Of a DNA stretch of 64,000 nucleotides, positions 42,260 through 50,779 are shown piece after piece. The translations under genes and the position numbers were made by a program. The stretch comes from an uncultured Pelagibacteraceae bacterium (GTDB lineage Bacteria; Pseudomonadota; Alphaproteobacteria; Pelagibacterales; Pelagibacteraceae), in NCBI GenBank assembly GCA_902577075.1, contig CACGXV010000004.1, forward strand, positions 1 through 64,000. Reading direction: 5' to 3'. Within the stretch, counting starts at the first letter, position 1. Every line of letters begins with the position of its first letter. The notes beneath the pieces were generated by a model. That model saw only the letters and a list, made by a program, of their open reading frames with translations. It was not told the origin of the DNA and did no database searches.

Positions 42260-43587
42260 TGATTAGATACAAGTCTTGGTTTTCTTGCAGCTCTAAAACC
42301 AACCTCGAAATCATTTTTTATATCTTCAATATCTTCAATACCAACAGACAATCTAATCATATCATGTGAAAGTCCAGCAAACTTTAAAGTTGCCTCATCC
42401 ATTTGTGAATGAGTTCCTGATGCAGGATGAATAACTAAAGTTCTTGTGTCTCCAACATTTGCTAGGTGAGATGCTAATTTTACATTATTGATAAATGCAA
42501 CACCAGCTTCTTTTCCACCTTTAATACCAAATGCTATCATTGAACCTCTTCCATTAGGTAAAAGTTTTTTTGCTAATTCATGATCTGGGTGATCGGGAAC
42601 ACTTGGATGTGATACCCATGCTACACTTTCATGATTCATTAAATATTTGACCATTTCTTCTGCGTTATAACAATGTTTTTTCATTCTAACTGATAAAGTC
42701 TCAATTCCTTGTAAAACGTTCCATGCATTTTGAGGGCTCAGACAAGGACCAAAATCTCTCATACCTTCAGCTCTGGCTTTCATTGTAAAAGCCGTTGGAC
42801 CGAATTCTTCAGCAAAAGATAAACCGTGATAACCCTCATATGGTTTTGTCATAGTTGGAAATTTATCATTTTGCATCCAATCAAATTTTCCACCTTCAAC
42901 TAATATTCCTGCCATTGAAGATCCGTGTCCAGCCATCCATTTAGTAAGTGAATGAATAACTATATCAGCACCATGTTCAAATGGTTTGCATAAATAAGGA
43001 GTTTGATAAGTTGCATCAACCATCAATGGTATTCCAGCTTCATGTGCGATTTTAGCAATTTCAGGCATATTCATTATTTCATTTCCTGGATTTCCAACTA
43101 GTTCTCCAAAAATTCCTTTCGTATTTTTTTGAATTGCTTTTTTAAAACCTTCTGTATCTCTTGGCTTAACAAAAGTACATTTTATACCAAATTTAGGTAA
43201 CGTTAATCTAAACAAATTTACTGTACCACCATATAGTTGTGATGATACAACCAAGTGATCACCTGCTTCACATAATGTCATTACAGCTAAAAATATTGCA
43301 CTCATTCCTGAAGATGTAGCTAATGCAGCTGTACCACCTTCAAGTGAAGCAACTCTCTCTTCCAATACTCCAACGGTTGGATTTGAAATTCTGCTATAAA
43401 TATGACCACCTCTTTCTAAATTAAAGAGCGCAGCAGCATGATCAACATCATCAAATAAGTACGATGTAGTTTGATAAATTGGTACTTGTCTTGAGCCAGC
43501 ATTTTTATGTGGCTGATAACCAGCATGCAAACTTAATGTATCGAATTTATAGGTATTTGGTTTTAATTCTTTTTTTTTATCACTCAT
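42256..43587 (-). CDS. O-acetylhomoserine sulfhydrylase-like PLP enzyme, copy 1
   Basis: 'DTLSLHAGYQPHKNAGSRQVPIYQTTSYLF', 'IHSLTKWMAGHGSSMAG', 'HPASGTHSQM'. Confidence 0.93.
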   Translation of the reverse strand: MSDKKKELKPNTYKFDTLSLHAGYQPHKNAGSRQVPIYQTTSYLFDDVDHAAALFNLERGGHIYSRISNPTVGVLEERVASLEGGTAALATSSGMSAIFLAVMTLCEAGDHLVVSSQLYGGTVNLFRLTLPKFGIKCTFVKPRDTEGFKKAIQKNTKGIFGELVGNPGNEIMNMPEIAKIAHEAGIPLMVDATYQTPYLCKPFEHGADIVIHSLTKWMAGHGSSMAGILVEGGKFDWMQNDKFPTMTKPYEGYHGLSFAEEFGPTAFTMKARAEGMRDFGPCLSPQNAWNVLQGIETLSVRMKKHCYNAEEMVKYLMNHESVAWVSHPSVPDHPDHELAKKLLPNGRGSMIAFGIKGGKEAGVAFINNVKLASHLANVGDTRTLVIHPASGTHSQMDEATLKFAGLSHDMIRLSVGIEDIEDIKNDFEVGFRAARKPRLVSNQ

Positions 43588-43672
43588 TTGGCTCCTTTAA
43601 TTATTAGCTTTGAGAATTCCTTTTTAAAGAGGTTATTATTACTAATAAATGCTCATAATTCAATCAACCATT
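43588..43672 (-). promoter_or_regulatory. Candidate cis-regulatory RNA leader (SAM-II/SAM-V-like?) of sulfhydrylase copy 1
   Basis: Minus-strand leader TGGTTGATTGAATTATGAGC...AACCTCTTT...TCTCAAAGCTAATAATTAAAGGAGCCAAATG. It has an AAAGCTAA tract just before the SD AAAGGAG and a CTCTTT tract able to cover the SD. Class assignment from memory only. Confidence 0.35.
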
Positions 43673-43734
43673 AAGTCCTAAAAAAATATAATAAATTGAC
43701 AATATATGTAATTATAAGTATTAATCCCGCATTC

Positions 43735-44193
43735 ATGACAAAATTTGTTAAAAAAGATGAGATAAATAGCGAGTGGTTTGAAATTGACGCCACAGGCGCT
43801 GTAGTTGGTAGACTTGCAACAGTTGTATCAAAAATTATAAGAGGCAAAAATAAAACAAAATATACTCCTCACATGGATCATGGCGATTTTGTTGTTGTTA
43901 AAAATGTAGACCAAATAAAATTTACTGGAAATAAATTTCAAAACAAAAAGTACTATAGACACACTGGTTATCCTGGAGGTATAAAAGAAATAACACCAGA
44001 AAAATTGAGTGAGAAAAAGCCTGGTGAAGTTTTAAAATTAGCTGTAAAAAGAATGCTACCATCTGGTGCTTTGGCAAAAAAACAATTATCAAAACTAAAG
44101 ATTTACTCCGGAGCTGATCATCCTCATGCTGCACAAAATCCAAAAATAATTGAAATCAGCAAACTTAATGAAAAAAATATAGTTAGAAATTAA
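43735..44193 (+). CDS. rplM: 50S ribosomal protein L13
   Basis: 'WFEIDATGAVVGRLATVVSKIIRGKNKTKYTPHMDHGDFVVVKN'. Start likely MTKFVKKDE. Confidence 0.95.
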   Translation: MTKFVKKDEINSEWFEIDATGAVVGRLATVVSKIIRGKNKTKYTPHMDHGDFVVVKNVDQIKFTGNKFQNKKYYRHTGYPGGIKEITPEKLSEKKPGEVLKLAVKRMLPSGALAKKQLSKLKIYSGADHPHAAQNPKIIEISKLNEKNIVRN

Positions 44194-44194
44194 T

Positions 44195-44626
44195 ATGGAA
44201 AACAATCAAACATCATCACCAAAGATAAAACTAGATTTTAAAGATAGCAAGTATGCCACGGGGAGGAGAAAAAAATCAGTTGCTAAAGTTTGGCTAAAAA
44301 AGGGTACTGGTAAATTCTATGTTAACGGAAAATCACTTGATGATTATTTTCCTAGAGCAAACCACAAAATGCAAATTCTAAGACCGTTTGAAATAATAAA
44401 TCAATCTACTGATTACGATGTTAGATCTAAGGTTGTTGGAGGGGGTCAAACTGGTCAAGCTGGTGCGTTAGTACATGGTATTTCAAGAGCTCTACTAAAA
44501 TTTGATGAAACACTAAAACCAACTCTACGTAAGGAAAAACTAACAACCAGAGATTCTAGATCTGTCGAAAGAAAAAAACCAGGTAGAGCAAAAGCAAGAA
44601 GAAGTTTTCAATTCTCTAAAAGATAA
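44195..44626 (+). CDS. rpsI: 30S ribosomal protein S9
   Basis: 'ATGRRKKSVAKVWLKKGTGKFYVNGK', 'RDSRSVERKKPGRAKARRSFQFSKR'. Confidence 0.96.
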   Translation: MENNQTSSPKIKLDFKDSKYATGRRKKSVAKVWLKKGTGKFYVNGKSLDDYFPRANHKMQILRPFEIINQSTDYDVRSKVVGGGQTGQAGALVHGISRALLKFDETLKPTLRKEKLTTRDSRSVERKKPGRAKARRSFQFSKR

Positions 44627-44659
44627 TTTCTTTTTAATTTTCAACTGTTATATTAATTT

Positions 44660-45685
44660 ATGTTTAAGAAAAATATTCTTATTTGTGGAGCAACCGGATA
44701 TATAGGATTACAGTTAACAAAGCTCCTTTGCAAACATAAACACATAAATATAAAATATTTATGTGGTAGTTCATCTGTTGGAAAAAAAATTGATTTTTAT
44801 GATAAGGATTTAAAGAAGTTTAAACTACCAAAGATATCCAAGTTTAACAAAAAATACCTATCAGATGTAGATATTATATTTACAGCACTTCCAAATGGTG
44901 AAGCCCAATCCATATCAAAATATCTAAATAAAAATAATCTCCTCATAGATCTTGCTGCAGATTTTAGACTCAATACCAAAAATGAATATGAAAAATGGTA
45001 TAAAATTAAACATAGCGCCTCAAATCTTATCAAAGATAGTATTTATTCTATTCCTGAGATAAGTGGAAATTTAATAAAAAAATTTAAAATTATATCTTGT
45101 CCCGGGTGTTATCCAACTACGGTATTAATTCCATTAATTCCATTAATAAAAAGAAACCTAATTAACAATAAAACAATTATCATAGATTCTAAATCTGGTT
45201 ATTCAGGAGCTGGAAGAAGTGTACATAAAAAATATAAAAATAAAAACCTATACGAGTCTCTTAGTGCTTATGGATTAGCAAATCATAGACATAATTCTGA
45301 AATTCAACAAGAATTAGATTTAAAAACCGGAAAAAAAAATAAATTTCATTTTACCCCACATCTAACACCAATGTTTAGAGGAATTTTAAGTACTATTTAT
45401 GTTGATGTAAAAAAAGGTGTATCCATAGGAAAAATTCAAAGTGTTTTAATCAATCATTATAAAAGTCATAAGTTTGTGAAAATTTCAAAAAAAAATACAT
45501 TCTTAAGTACTAATGATGTCATAAATACTAATAATTGCCTAATTTCAGTATGTAATAGTAAATATAAAGATAAAATAATAATATTGTCTGCAATAGATAA
45601 TTTGATTAAAGGTGGTGGAGGACAAGCTATACAAAATATGAATTATTACTTTAATTTTAATGAGAGTGATGGCCTAAATGTTTAA
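44660..45685 (+). CDS. argC: N-acetyl-gamma-glutamyl-phosphate reductase
   Basis: 'CGATGYIGLQLTKLL', 'SCPGCYPTTVLIPL', 'SGYSGAGR'. Confidence 0.94.
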   Translation: MFKKNILICGATGYIGLQLTKLLCKHKHINIKYLCGSSSVGKKIDFYDKDLKKFKLPKISKFNKKYLSDVDIIFTALPNGEAQSISKYLNKNNLLIDLAADFRLNTKNEYEKWYKIKHSASNLIKDSIYSIPEISGNLIKKFKIISCPGCYPTTVLIPLIPLIKRNLINNKTIIIDSKSGYSGAGRSVHKKYKNKNLYESLSAYGLANHRHNSEIQQELDLKTGKKNKFHFTPHLTPMFRGILSTIYVDVKKGVSIGKIQSVLINHYKSHKFVKISKKNTFLSTNDVINTNNCLISVCNSKYKDKIIILSAIDNLIKGGGGQAIQNMNYYFNFNESDGLNV

Positions 45686-45893
45686 AAAAATATTAATGAC
45701 CTCATTTTTAATTATTTTATCACATTGTTCATTAAATCATCCAGTTTCGATGTGGAATGTTGAAGATAAAAACACTAATTCAGAAATAACAAAATTAAAT
45801 TTTGAGAATGAGGTCTCATATGATGAGTTTAAAAGAAATATAATTAAATATGGAGAAAACAGTAAATTTCCTAAATTAGATCAACTAAAATGA
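45678..45893 (+). CDS. Small putative lipoprotein
   Basis: 71 aa, signal sequence with 'ILSHC' lipobox; overlaps argC and hom. Confidence 0.6.
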   Translation: MFKKILMTSFLIILSHCSLNHPVSMWNVEDKNTNSEITKLNFENEVSYDEFKRNIIKYGENSKFPKLDQLK

Positions 45894-47179
45894 ATAAAAA
45901 TATAAATATTGCAGTTATTGGTCTTGGCCAAATAGGATCTTACGTTTACAATGAATTAAACACTAAGAAAAAAGATATTGAAATTAAGACTGGGAAGAAA
46001 ATAAAGGTTGTTGGAATATCTGCTAAAAATAAAAATAAAAAAAGAAAATTTAAAATCAATAAAAAAATATTTTATTCTAATCCTTTAGATATTTTAAAAA
46101 TAAAAAATCTTCATATAATAATCGAAGCAATCGGTTTATCAGATGGAATATCAAAGAAAGTTATTGAATACGCTTTAAAAAATAAAATTCATGTTATTAC
46201 ACCAAATAAAGCACTCATATCTAAACATGGTGATAAACTCGGTGAATTAGCTGAAAAAAATAAAGTAAATTTAGAATTTGAAGCATCTGTGGCTGGAGGG
46301 ATACCAATAATTAGAACGATTAAAGAAGGTCTTGCAACAAATAAAATAACAAAAGTTTATGGAATTCTTAACGGCACATGTAATTACATTATGTCCGAAA
46401 TGGAAAAAACAAAAGATAGTTTTGTTACTGTTTTAAAAAAAGCTCAGGACCTTGGTTATGCAGAACCTGGAAATCCTAAATTAGATTTAAATGGATATGA
46501 TGCTTTAGCAAAAATAAAAATACTTTCTTCATTATCATTTAATAAAAAAATTTCAAAATCAAACTGTTTGATGGAAGGTATTGAAAATATAGAATATAAA
46601 GATATTGAAATTGCTAATCAGTTAAACTTTAGAATTAAATTACTTGGTATCACTGAAATTATTAATAATAGTATTTTTGAGAGAGTCCATCCATGTATGG
46701 TTAACAAAGATTCTTATATTGGAAATGTAAGTGGTGTGATGAATGCAGTAATTTTAAATGGATTACCAATAGGAGAGAGTGTTTTACAAGGTGAAGGAGC
46801 AGGGCCTGGACCAACATCATCCGCGATAATGTCTGATTTATTGTCTATTTTAAGAGGAAATATTAAATTTCCTTTTGGAATTACTAGAACAAAAAGAAAA
46901 AAACCAAAAATTTTTAATAAAGATATTTCATTTAATTCACTGTATGTAAGACTTGAAGTTAAAGATAAACCTGGAGTTTTGTCATCTATTACAAAAATTT
47001 TTGCAAACCATAAAATATCAATTCAAAGAATTATCCAGATACCAGATAGTAAAAAAAAAACTGCATCAATTGTAATTATTACTCATGATGCAAATGAACT
47101 TAGTTCTCAAAAATGTATTAAATCTTTTAAATTAAATCAAAACATAATTAAAAATCCAGTATTAATAAGATTATTTTAA
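45890..47179 (+). CDS. hom: Homoserine dehydrogenase
   Basis: 'IAVIGLGQIGSYV', 'TPNKALISKHG', 'EASVAGGIPIIRTIKEGLATNKITKVYGILNGTCNYIMSEM', ACT domain. Confidence 0.95.
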   Translation: MNKNINIAVIGLGQIGSYVYNELNTKKKDIEIKTGKKIKVVGISAKNKNKKRKFKINKKIFYSNPLDILKIKNLHIIIEAIGLSDGISKKVIEYALKNKIHVITPNKALISKHGDKLGELAEKNKVNLEFEASVAGGIPIIRTIKEGLATNKITKVYGILNGTCNYIMSEMEKTKDSFVTVLKKAQDLGYAEPGNPKLDLNGYDALAKIKILSSLSFNKKISKSNCLMEGIENIEYKDIEIANQLNFRIKLLGITEIINNSIFERVHPCMVNKDSYIGNVSGVMNAVILNGLPIGESVLQGEGAGPGPTSSAIMSDLLSILRGNIKFPFGITRTKRKKPKIFNKDISFNSLYVRLEVKDKPGVLSSITKIFANHKISIQRIIQIPDSKKKTASIVIITHDANELSSQKCIKSFKLNQNIIKNPVLIRLF

Positions 47180-48078
47180 TGGAACTTTATATAAAACTTT
47201 TTGAAGTTCTATTTCCAGTTTTTTTTATAGTAGGTATTGGTTATTTTCTTGGTAAAAAAAATCCAAACTTTGATACATCTTTTATAACAACTTACTCAGC
47301 TAATTTCGGAACACCATCTATAGTAATATTTTCTATATCAGCTAGTGGTGTAACTTTTGCAATGTTTTCTGAGTATTTTTTATACGCTCTTATTCTTTTG
47401 ACTTCTTTTTTGATTGTTGGATTAATTTTCCTATTATTAATGAAAAAAGATTATCTTAGAGAATTACCAACATTCTTTTTACCTAATACTGGTAATATGG
47501 GTATTCCAATATGTTTGTTTGCATATGGAAAACTTGGAATGGGAATAGCTGCAGCTATATCATCATTAGTTGTTTTATTGCATTTCACTCTCAATATTTT
47601 TCTTGCTAAAAGAGAATTTGATTTAAACGTAATAGTTAAAAGCCCATCATTTTATGCAATAATTGCAACAATCCTATTTCTATATTACGAAATACCTTTA
47701 CCAATGTTTGTTTTAAATACTGTTATGCTTTTAGCTTATGGAATGATTGTAATGATTTTAATGTCTTTAGGTGTTTCTTTAACGCAAATGAAAGTTTTTT
47801 CATTTAAGGACGCTCTAATTACATCTACTGGAAGAGTTATTATAGGTCCTTTAATAGGCTTTGCTCTGATATCTTTTTTTAATTTATCTGGCTTTGCAGC
47901 AGGTGTTTTATTAATACAATCATCGATGCCTAGTGCAATTCTTTGTTATTTAGTTGCCTCCATGTATTCTCCAAAAGAAATTGTAGATAATATTTCTAGT
48001 ACAATTGTTGTTTCAACTTTGATGTCTTTAATAACAGTCCCAATAACTGTATTCTTTGCTTTAAAATACTTTAATTAA
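47179..48078 (+). CDS. AEC-family transporter
   Basis: 'FPVFFIVGIGYFLGK', 'LPNTGNMGIPICLFAYG', 'QSSMPSAILCYLVASMY'. Confidence 0.85.
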   Translation: MELYIKLFEVLFPVFFIVGIGYFLGKKNPNFDTSFITTYSANFGTPSIVIFSISASGVTFAMFSEYFLYALILLTSFLIVGLIFLLLMKKDYLRELPTFFLPNTGNMGIPICLFAYGKLGMGIAAAISSLVVLLHFTLNIFLAKREFDLNVIVKSPSFYAIIATILFLYYEIPLPMFVLNTVMLLAYGMIVMILMSLGVSLTQMKVFSFKDALITSTGRVIIGPLIGFALISFFNLSGFAAGVLLIQSSMPSAILCYLVASMYSPKEIVDNISSTIVVSTLMSLITVPITVFFALKYFN

Positions 48079-48094
48079 GAGCTATGTTTCTTTC

Positions 48095-48955
48095 ATGAAG
48101 GCTGTGATACTCAATGCATCCGCTTGGATGATTGTTCCTTTTATGGACGCTTTTGCTAAATATTTAAGCTCTTCTATGGATGTTTTTCAAATTACTTGGG
48201 CTAGATATTTTTTTACAGTTGTTTTTTCTCTTTTGATAATGCTTATTTTTGATAGAAAATCTTTAGTTTGGAGTAAAAAACCTTTACTCCAACTGATAAG
48301 AGGGTTGATTTTTGTCTTTTCCACTTATTTATTCTTTTATGCAATTTCTGAAATTTCATTACCAAAAGCACTTACATTAGCATTTGTTGCTCCTATATGT
48401 GTGACTGCAATGTCACCTTTTTTTCTAAATGAAAAAGTAGGTTTAAGAAGATGGACTGCTGTATCTATGGGTTTTATAGGTACCTTAATTGTAATCAGAC
48501 CAGGGTTTATAGAGATTAATTTAGCTACTTTAGCTGCCTTGGGTAATGGTATTTGCTATGGGTTTTACTTAATTATTACTCGAAAATTAAGTTCATCTGA
48601 CAACTCACTTTTGACTTTGTTATTTGCTGGAACAGTGGGGACTATAGTAATGTCTATCTTTATGCCAGGTGTCTGGATACAACCATCTAATAGTCAGTGG
48701 ATTATGATGGCTTTAATTGGCTTTATAGCTGCAATTGCACATCTTTTTATAATCCTATCATTAAAATTAGCAGATGCCTCTAAACTTGCTCCTCTTGGAT
48801 ATACTGAAATTATTACTAATATTTTGCTTAGTTACTATATATTTAATGAATTGCCAGATAATTGGACATATTTGGGGCTTTTTATAATTGTTCTTTGTGG
48901 TTTATATATATCTAGAAGAGAATATTATTTATTTAAACTTTATATAGGTAAGTAA
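48095..48955 (+). CDS. EamA-family (DMT) transporter
   Basis: Two EamA repeats; 'FMDAFAKYLSSSMDVFQITWARYFF', 'APICVTAMSPFFLNEKVGLRRWTAVSMGFIGTLIVIRPG'. Confidence 0.88.
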   Translation: MKAVILNASAWMIVPFMDAFAKYLSSSMDVFQITWARYFFTVVFSLLIMLIFDRKSLVWSKKPLLQLIRGLIFVFSTYLFFYAISEISLPKALTLAFVAPICVTAMSPFFLNEKVGLRRWTAVSMGFIGTLIVIRPGFIEINLATLAALGNGICYGFYLIITRKLSSSDNSLLTLLFAGTVGTIVMSIFMPGVWIQPSNSQWIMMALIGFIAAIAHLFIILSLKLADASKLAPLGYTEIITNILLSYYIFNELPDNWTYLGLFIIVLCGLYISRREYYLFKLYIGK

Positions 48956-49478
48956 TATTTACATATATATTAAACTAATACTTTAATTATTAATTATAAA
49001 GCGCTGTTATTATTAAGTCTTTTGTATTTAATATAATATAAATATAATTAATATATAAATTTGATTTTTATAACAAAGCTATTAGTAATTATTTTTTATA
49101 TTTTAATTCATAATTTAATAAATTTCTAAGAAGATTTAAGTAAATAGGGTAGGGATTTTATCTTACTTATTAGTTAAAATAATAATACCTTAAATTTAAT
49201 AATTCAGATGCTAAAAAAAGTAAGTAAATATGCTAATTTTACAAATTTATAATATTCAAAAATATTTTATTGCGATTATTTTAAATATTAAAATCAGAAT
49301 TTTTGATAGAATAATGAATAATTTTAATTAGCTCTGCAAAAATAGAATATGGCATTTAAAAGGCCAAAGTACCCTCTATTTTAAACATTTTCTGTTTTAT
49401 AGTGCAACTTATAGGTGATATTAAAAAAATATGACTAAATATTGTATTATAAGCAAAAACCGTTGATTTTAAACATTT

Positions 49479-49754
49479 CTAGAGCAAAATACCCTCTGAT
49501 TTGAGTAATTTTCTCTTAGTATTTATCCCACCTTTGCCCGAATAGCCGCCCAATGAACCATCCGACCTGATTACTCTGTGACAAGGTATTTTTGGGGCAT
49601 ATGGGTTCTTTCCTATTGCATTTGCCACAGCTCTTACTGATTTTGGTTTATTTATAGCCTTTGCTACATCAGAGTAAGTCCGAATCTGCCCTTTTGGTAT
49701 TTTTTTAAGATATTTCCAAACTTTTAATTGAAATTTAGTGCCTTTAAGGATCAT
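49479..49754 (-). CDS. MGMT-family / O6-alkylguanine-DNA alkyltransferase-like protein
   Basis: 'FQLKVWKYLKKIPKGQIRTYSDVAKAINKPKSVRAVANAIGKNPYAPKIPCHRVIRSDGSLGGYSGG'-type motif with PCHRV. Start likely MILKGTKF; the N-terminal extension in the ORF track overlaps the RNA candidate. Confidence 0.88.
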   Translation of the reverse strand: MILKGTKFQLKVWKYLKKIPKGQIRTYSDVAKAINKPKSVRAVANAIGKNPYAPKIPCHRVIRSDGSLGGYSGKGGINTKRKLLKSEGILL

Positions 49755-49756
49755 AA

Positions 49757-49960
49757 TAAGAAAAACCCTGTTTCCTTGTACCTTTTCAGGCACAAAGAAC
49801 AGTAGTTTTTGGCACGTCGTTTTATGCGCTACCGCCATGCCTTCCACTCTACTATTTTAGCGCTACTCTGTAGAGCTTTCTGCCCTCTGGGCTTGAACCT
49901 CTCGGTTTTTCCCCAGCTGGTCAGTTAAGAGTTGCCTCTTAATTCATTTTAAACAATATC
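49757..49960 (-). ncRNA. Unidentified structured RNA candidate with terminator-like 3' hairpin
   Basis: GC-rich (57% over 49861-49920, counted) in a very AT-rich genome. Minus-strand hairpins: TTAAGAG-GCAA-CTCTTAA; CTGGG-[AACC-GAGA-GGTT]-CCCAG; CTAC-AGA-GTAG; nested AGTAG/GGCATG/GCG; TTGTGCCT-GAAA-AGGTACAA. Loops are GNRA and G-U wobbles form only on the minus strand. Confidence 0.65.
49761..49802 (-). terminator. Rho-independent terminator-like hairpin ending the RNA candidate
   Basis: Minus strand CTGTT-c-T-TTGTGCCT-GAAA-AGGTACAA-gga-AACAG-GG-TTTTT. Confidence 0.55.
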
Positions 49961-50049
49961 AGATAGAGTAGGTTGTATGTATCACTTTATTGTTGAATTT
50001 TGTGGGTTTTTAACAGGGCAGAATAGTGGGGATAACTTAATCTAAAGCT

Positions 50050-50523
50050 TTAAATAAACCATCTAAAACCCTCATACATCGCAATTCCATAAATTGAATG
50101 ACGTATCAAGAACATAATAGAGGTTTTAACCGGTATGTCTGTATTTATTGCAAATATACCTTGTCCAGTAAAAGGCAAAAATATTAGTAATGGTGCTAAA
50201 GTTGTAAGAGCTCCAAAAATAAAGCCAGTAAAATAGGTCATTTTTAAGCCTATTTGTATAAAGAAAAAATAATATATTACAGCCCAACAAATTGATACGT
50301 AGTAGTGAAAAATCCACCCCAATAAGACCTCATATTTAATAGTTTGCATTTGTGCAATATTTGGATTGTTAAAGGATCCATTTTTAAGCATATAATAGGT
50401 CCACCTACCAACAATTCCCCAGGATGGCTCAGGAACACCTAATAATTTAAGCAAATAACCTAGAATATCTAAAATTATGCAAGAAAATATACCAGCAACA
50501 AGAATGCTCAAAATATCGGTCAA
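50050..50523 (-). CDS. DUF2938-like integral membrane protein
   Basis: 'GIFSCIILDILGYLLKLLGVPEPSWGIVGRWTYYM', 'LGWIFHYYVSICWAVIYYFF', 'RHSIYGIAMYEGFRW'. Confidence 0.55.
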   Translation of the reverse strand: MTDILSILVAGIFSCIILDILGYLLKLLGVPEPSWGIVGRWTYYMLKNGSFNNPNIAQMQTIKYEVLLGWIFHYYVSICWAVIYYFFFIQIGLKMTYFTGFIFGALTTLAPLLIFLPFTGQGIFAINTDIPVKTSIMFLIRHSIYGIAMYEGFRWFI

Positions 50524-50529
50524 TTTACC

Positions 50530-50694
50530 TCAAAACATAAGTAGAAATAACAGAACAAATATGCTTATAAAAAATATCCCAAAAATAACCATTAAAATTC
50601 GATTTTTTGTTTGTTCTTTTAGTTTGGGCCAGTAATTCATAATTAGGAACGTGCCAATAACTACGATTAGACCAATAATTACATATTTAGGCAT
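50530..50694 (-). CDS. 54-aa small membrane protein (below the ORF-track cutoff)
   Basis: Manual translation MPKYVIIGLIVVIGTFLIMNYWPKLKEQTKNRILMVIFGIFFISIFVLLFLLMF*; two TM segments; ends just upstream of 50523. Confidence 0.55.
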   Translation of the reverse strand: MPKYVIIGLIVVIGTFLIMNYWPKLKEQTKNRILMVIFGIFFISIFVLLFLLMF

Positions 50695-50742
50695 TAAAAA
50701 TGTTTTACATTAAATGCTTGACATGTAAAATGAGTTATATTA

Positions 50743-50775
50743 TTACTATTGATAACAATTAATTATCAATAGTAA
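50743..50775. repeat. Perfect 13-bp inverted repeat with 7-bp spacer (tyrosine-recombinase core-site-like)
   Basis: TTACTATTGATAA-CAATTAA-TTATCAATAGTAA read directly; ends 4 bp before the recombinase ATG. Confidence 0.75.
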
Positions 50776-50779
50776 AAAT

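Noticed and set aside
49755-49847. N-terminal extension of the ogt-like ORF (MEGMAVAHKTTCQKLLFFVPEKVQ...)
   Set aside because: It has no similarity to the MGMT family, lacks a good ribosome-binding site and coincides with nested hairpins and the terminator of the RNA candidate; the family domain begins at MILKGTKF.
49757-49960. tmRNA, RNase P RNA or tRNA-like identity for the structured segment
   Set aside because: GGTTCAAGCC resembles a T-loop, but flanking bases do not form a 5-bp T-stem, no CCA end or tag peptide is visible, and no RNase P conserved core was found.
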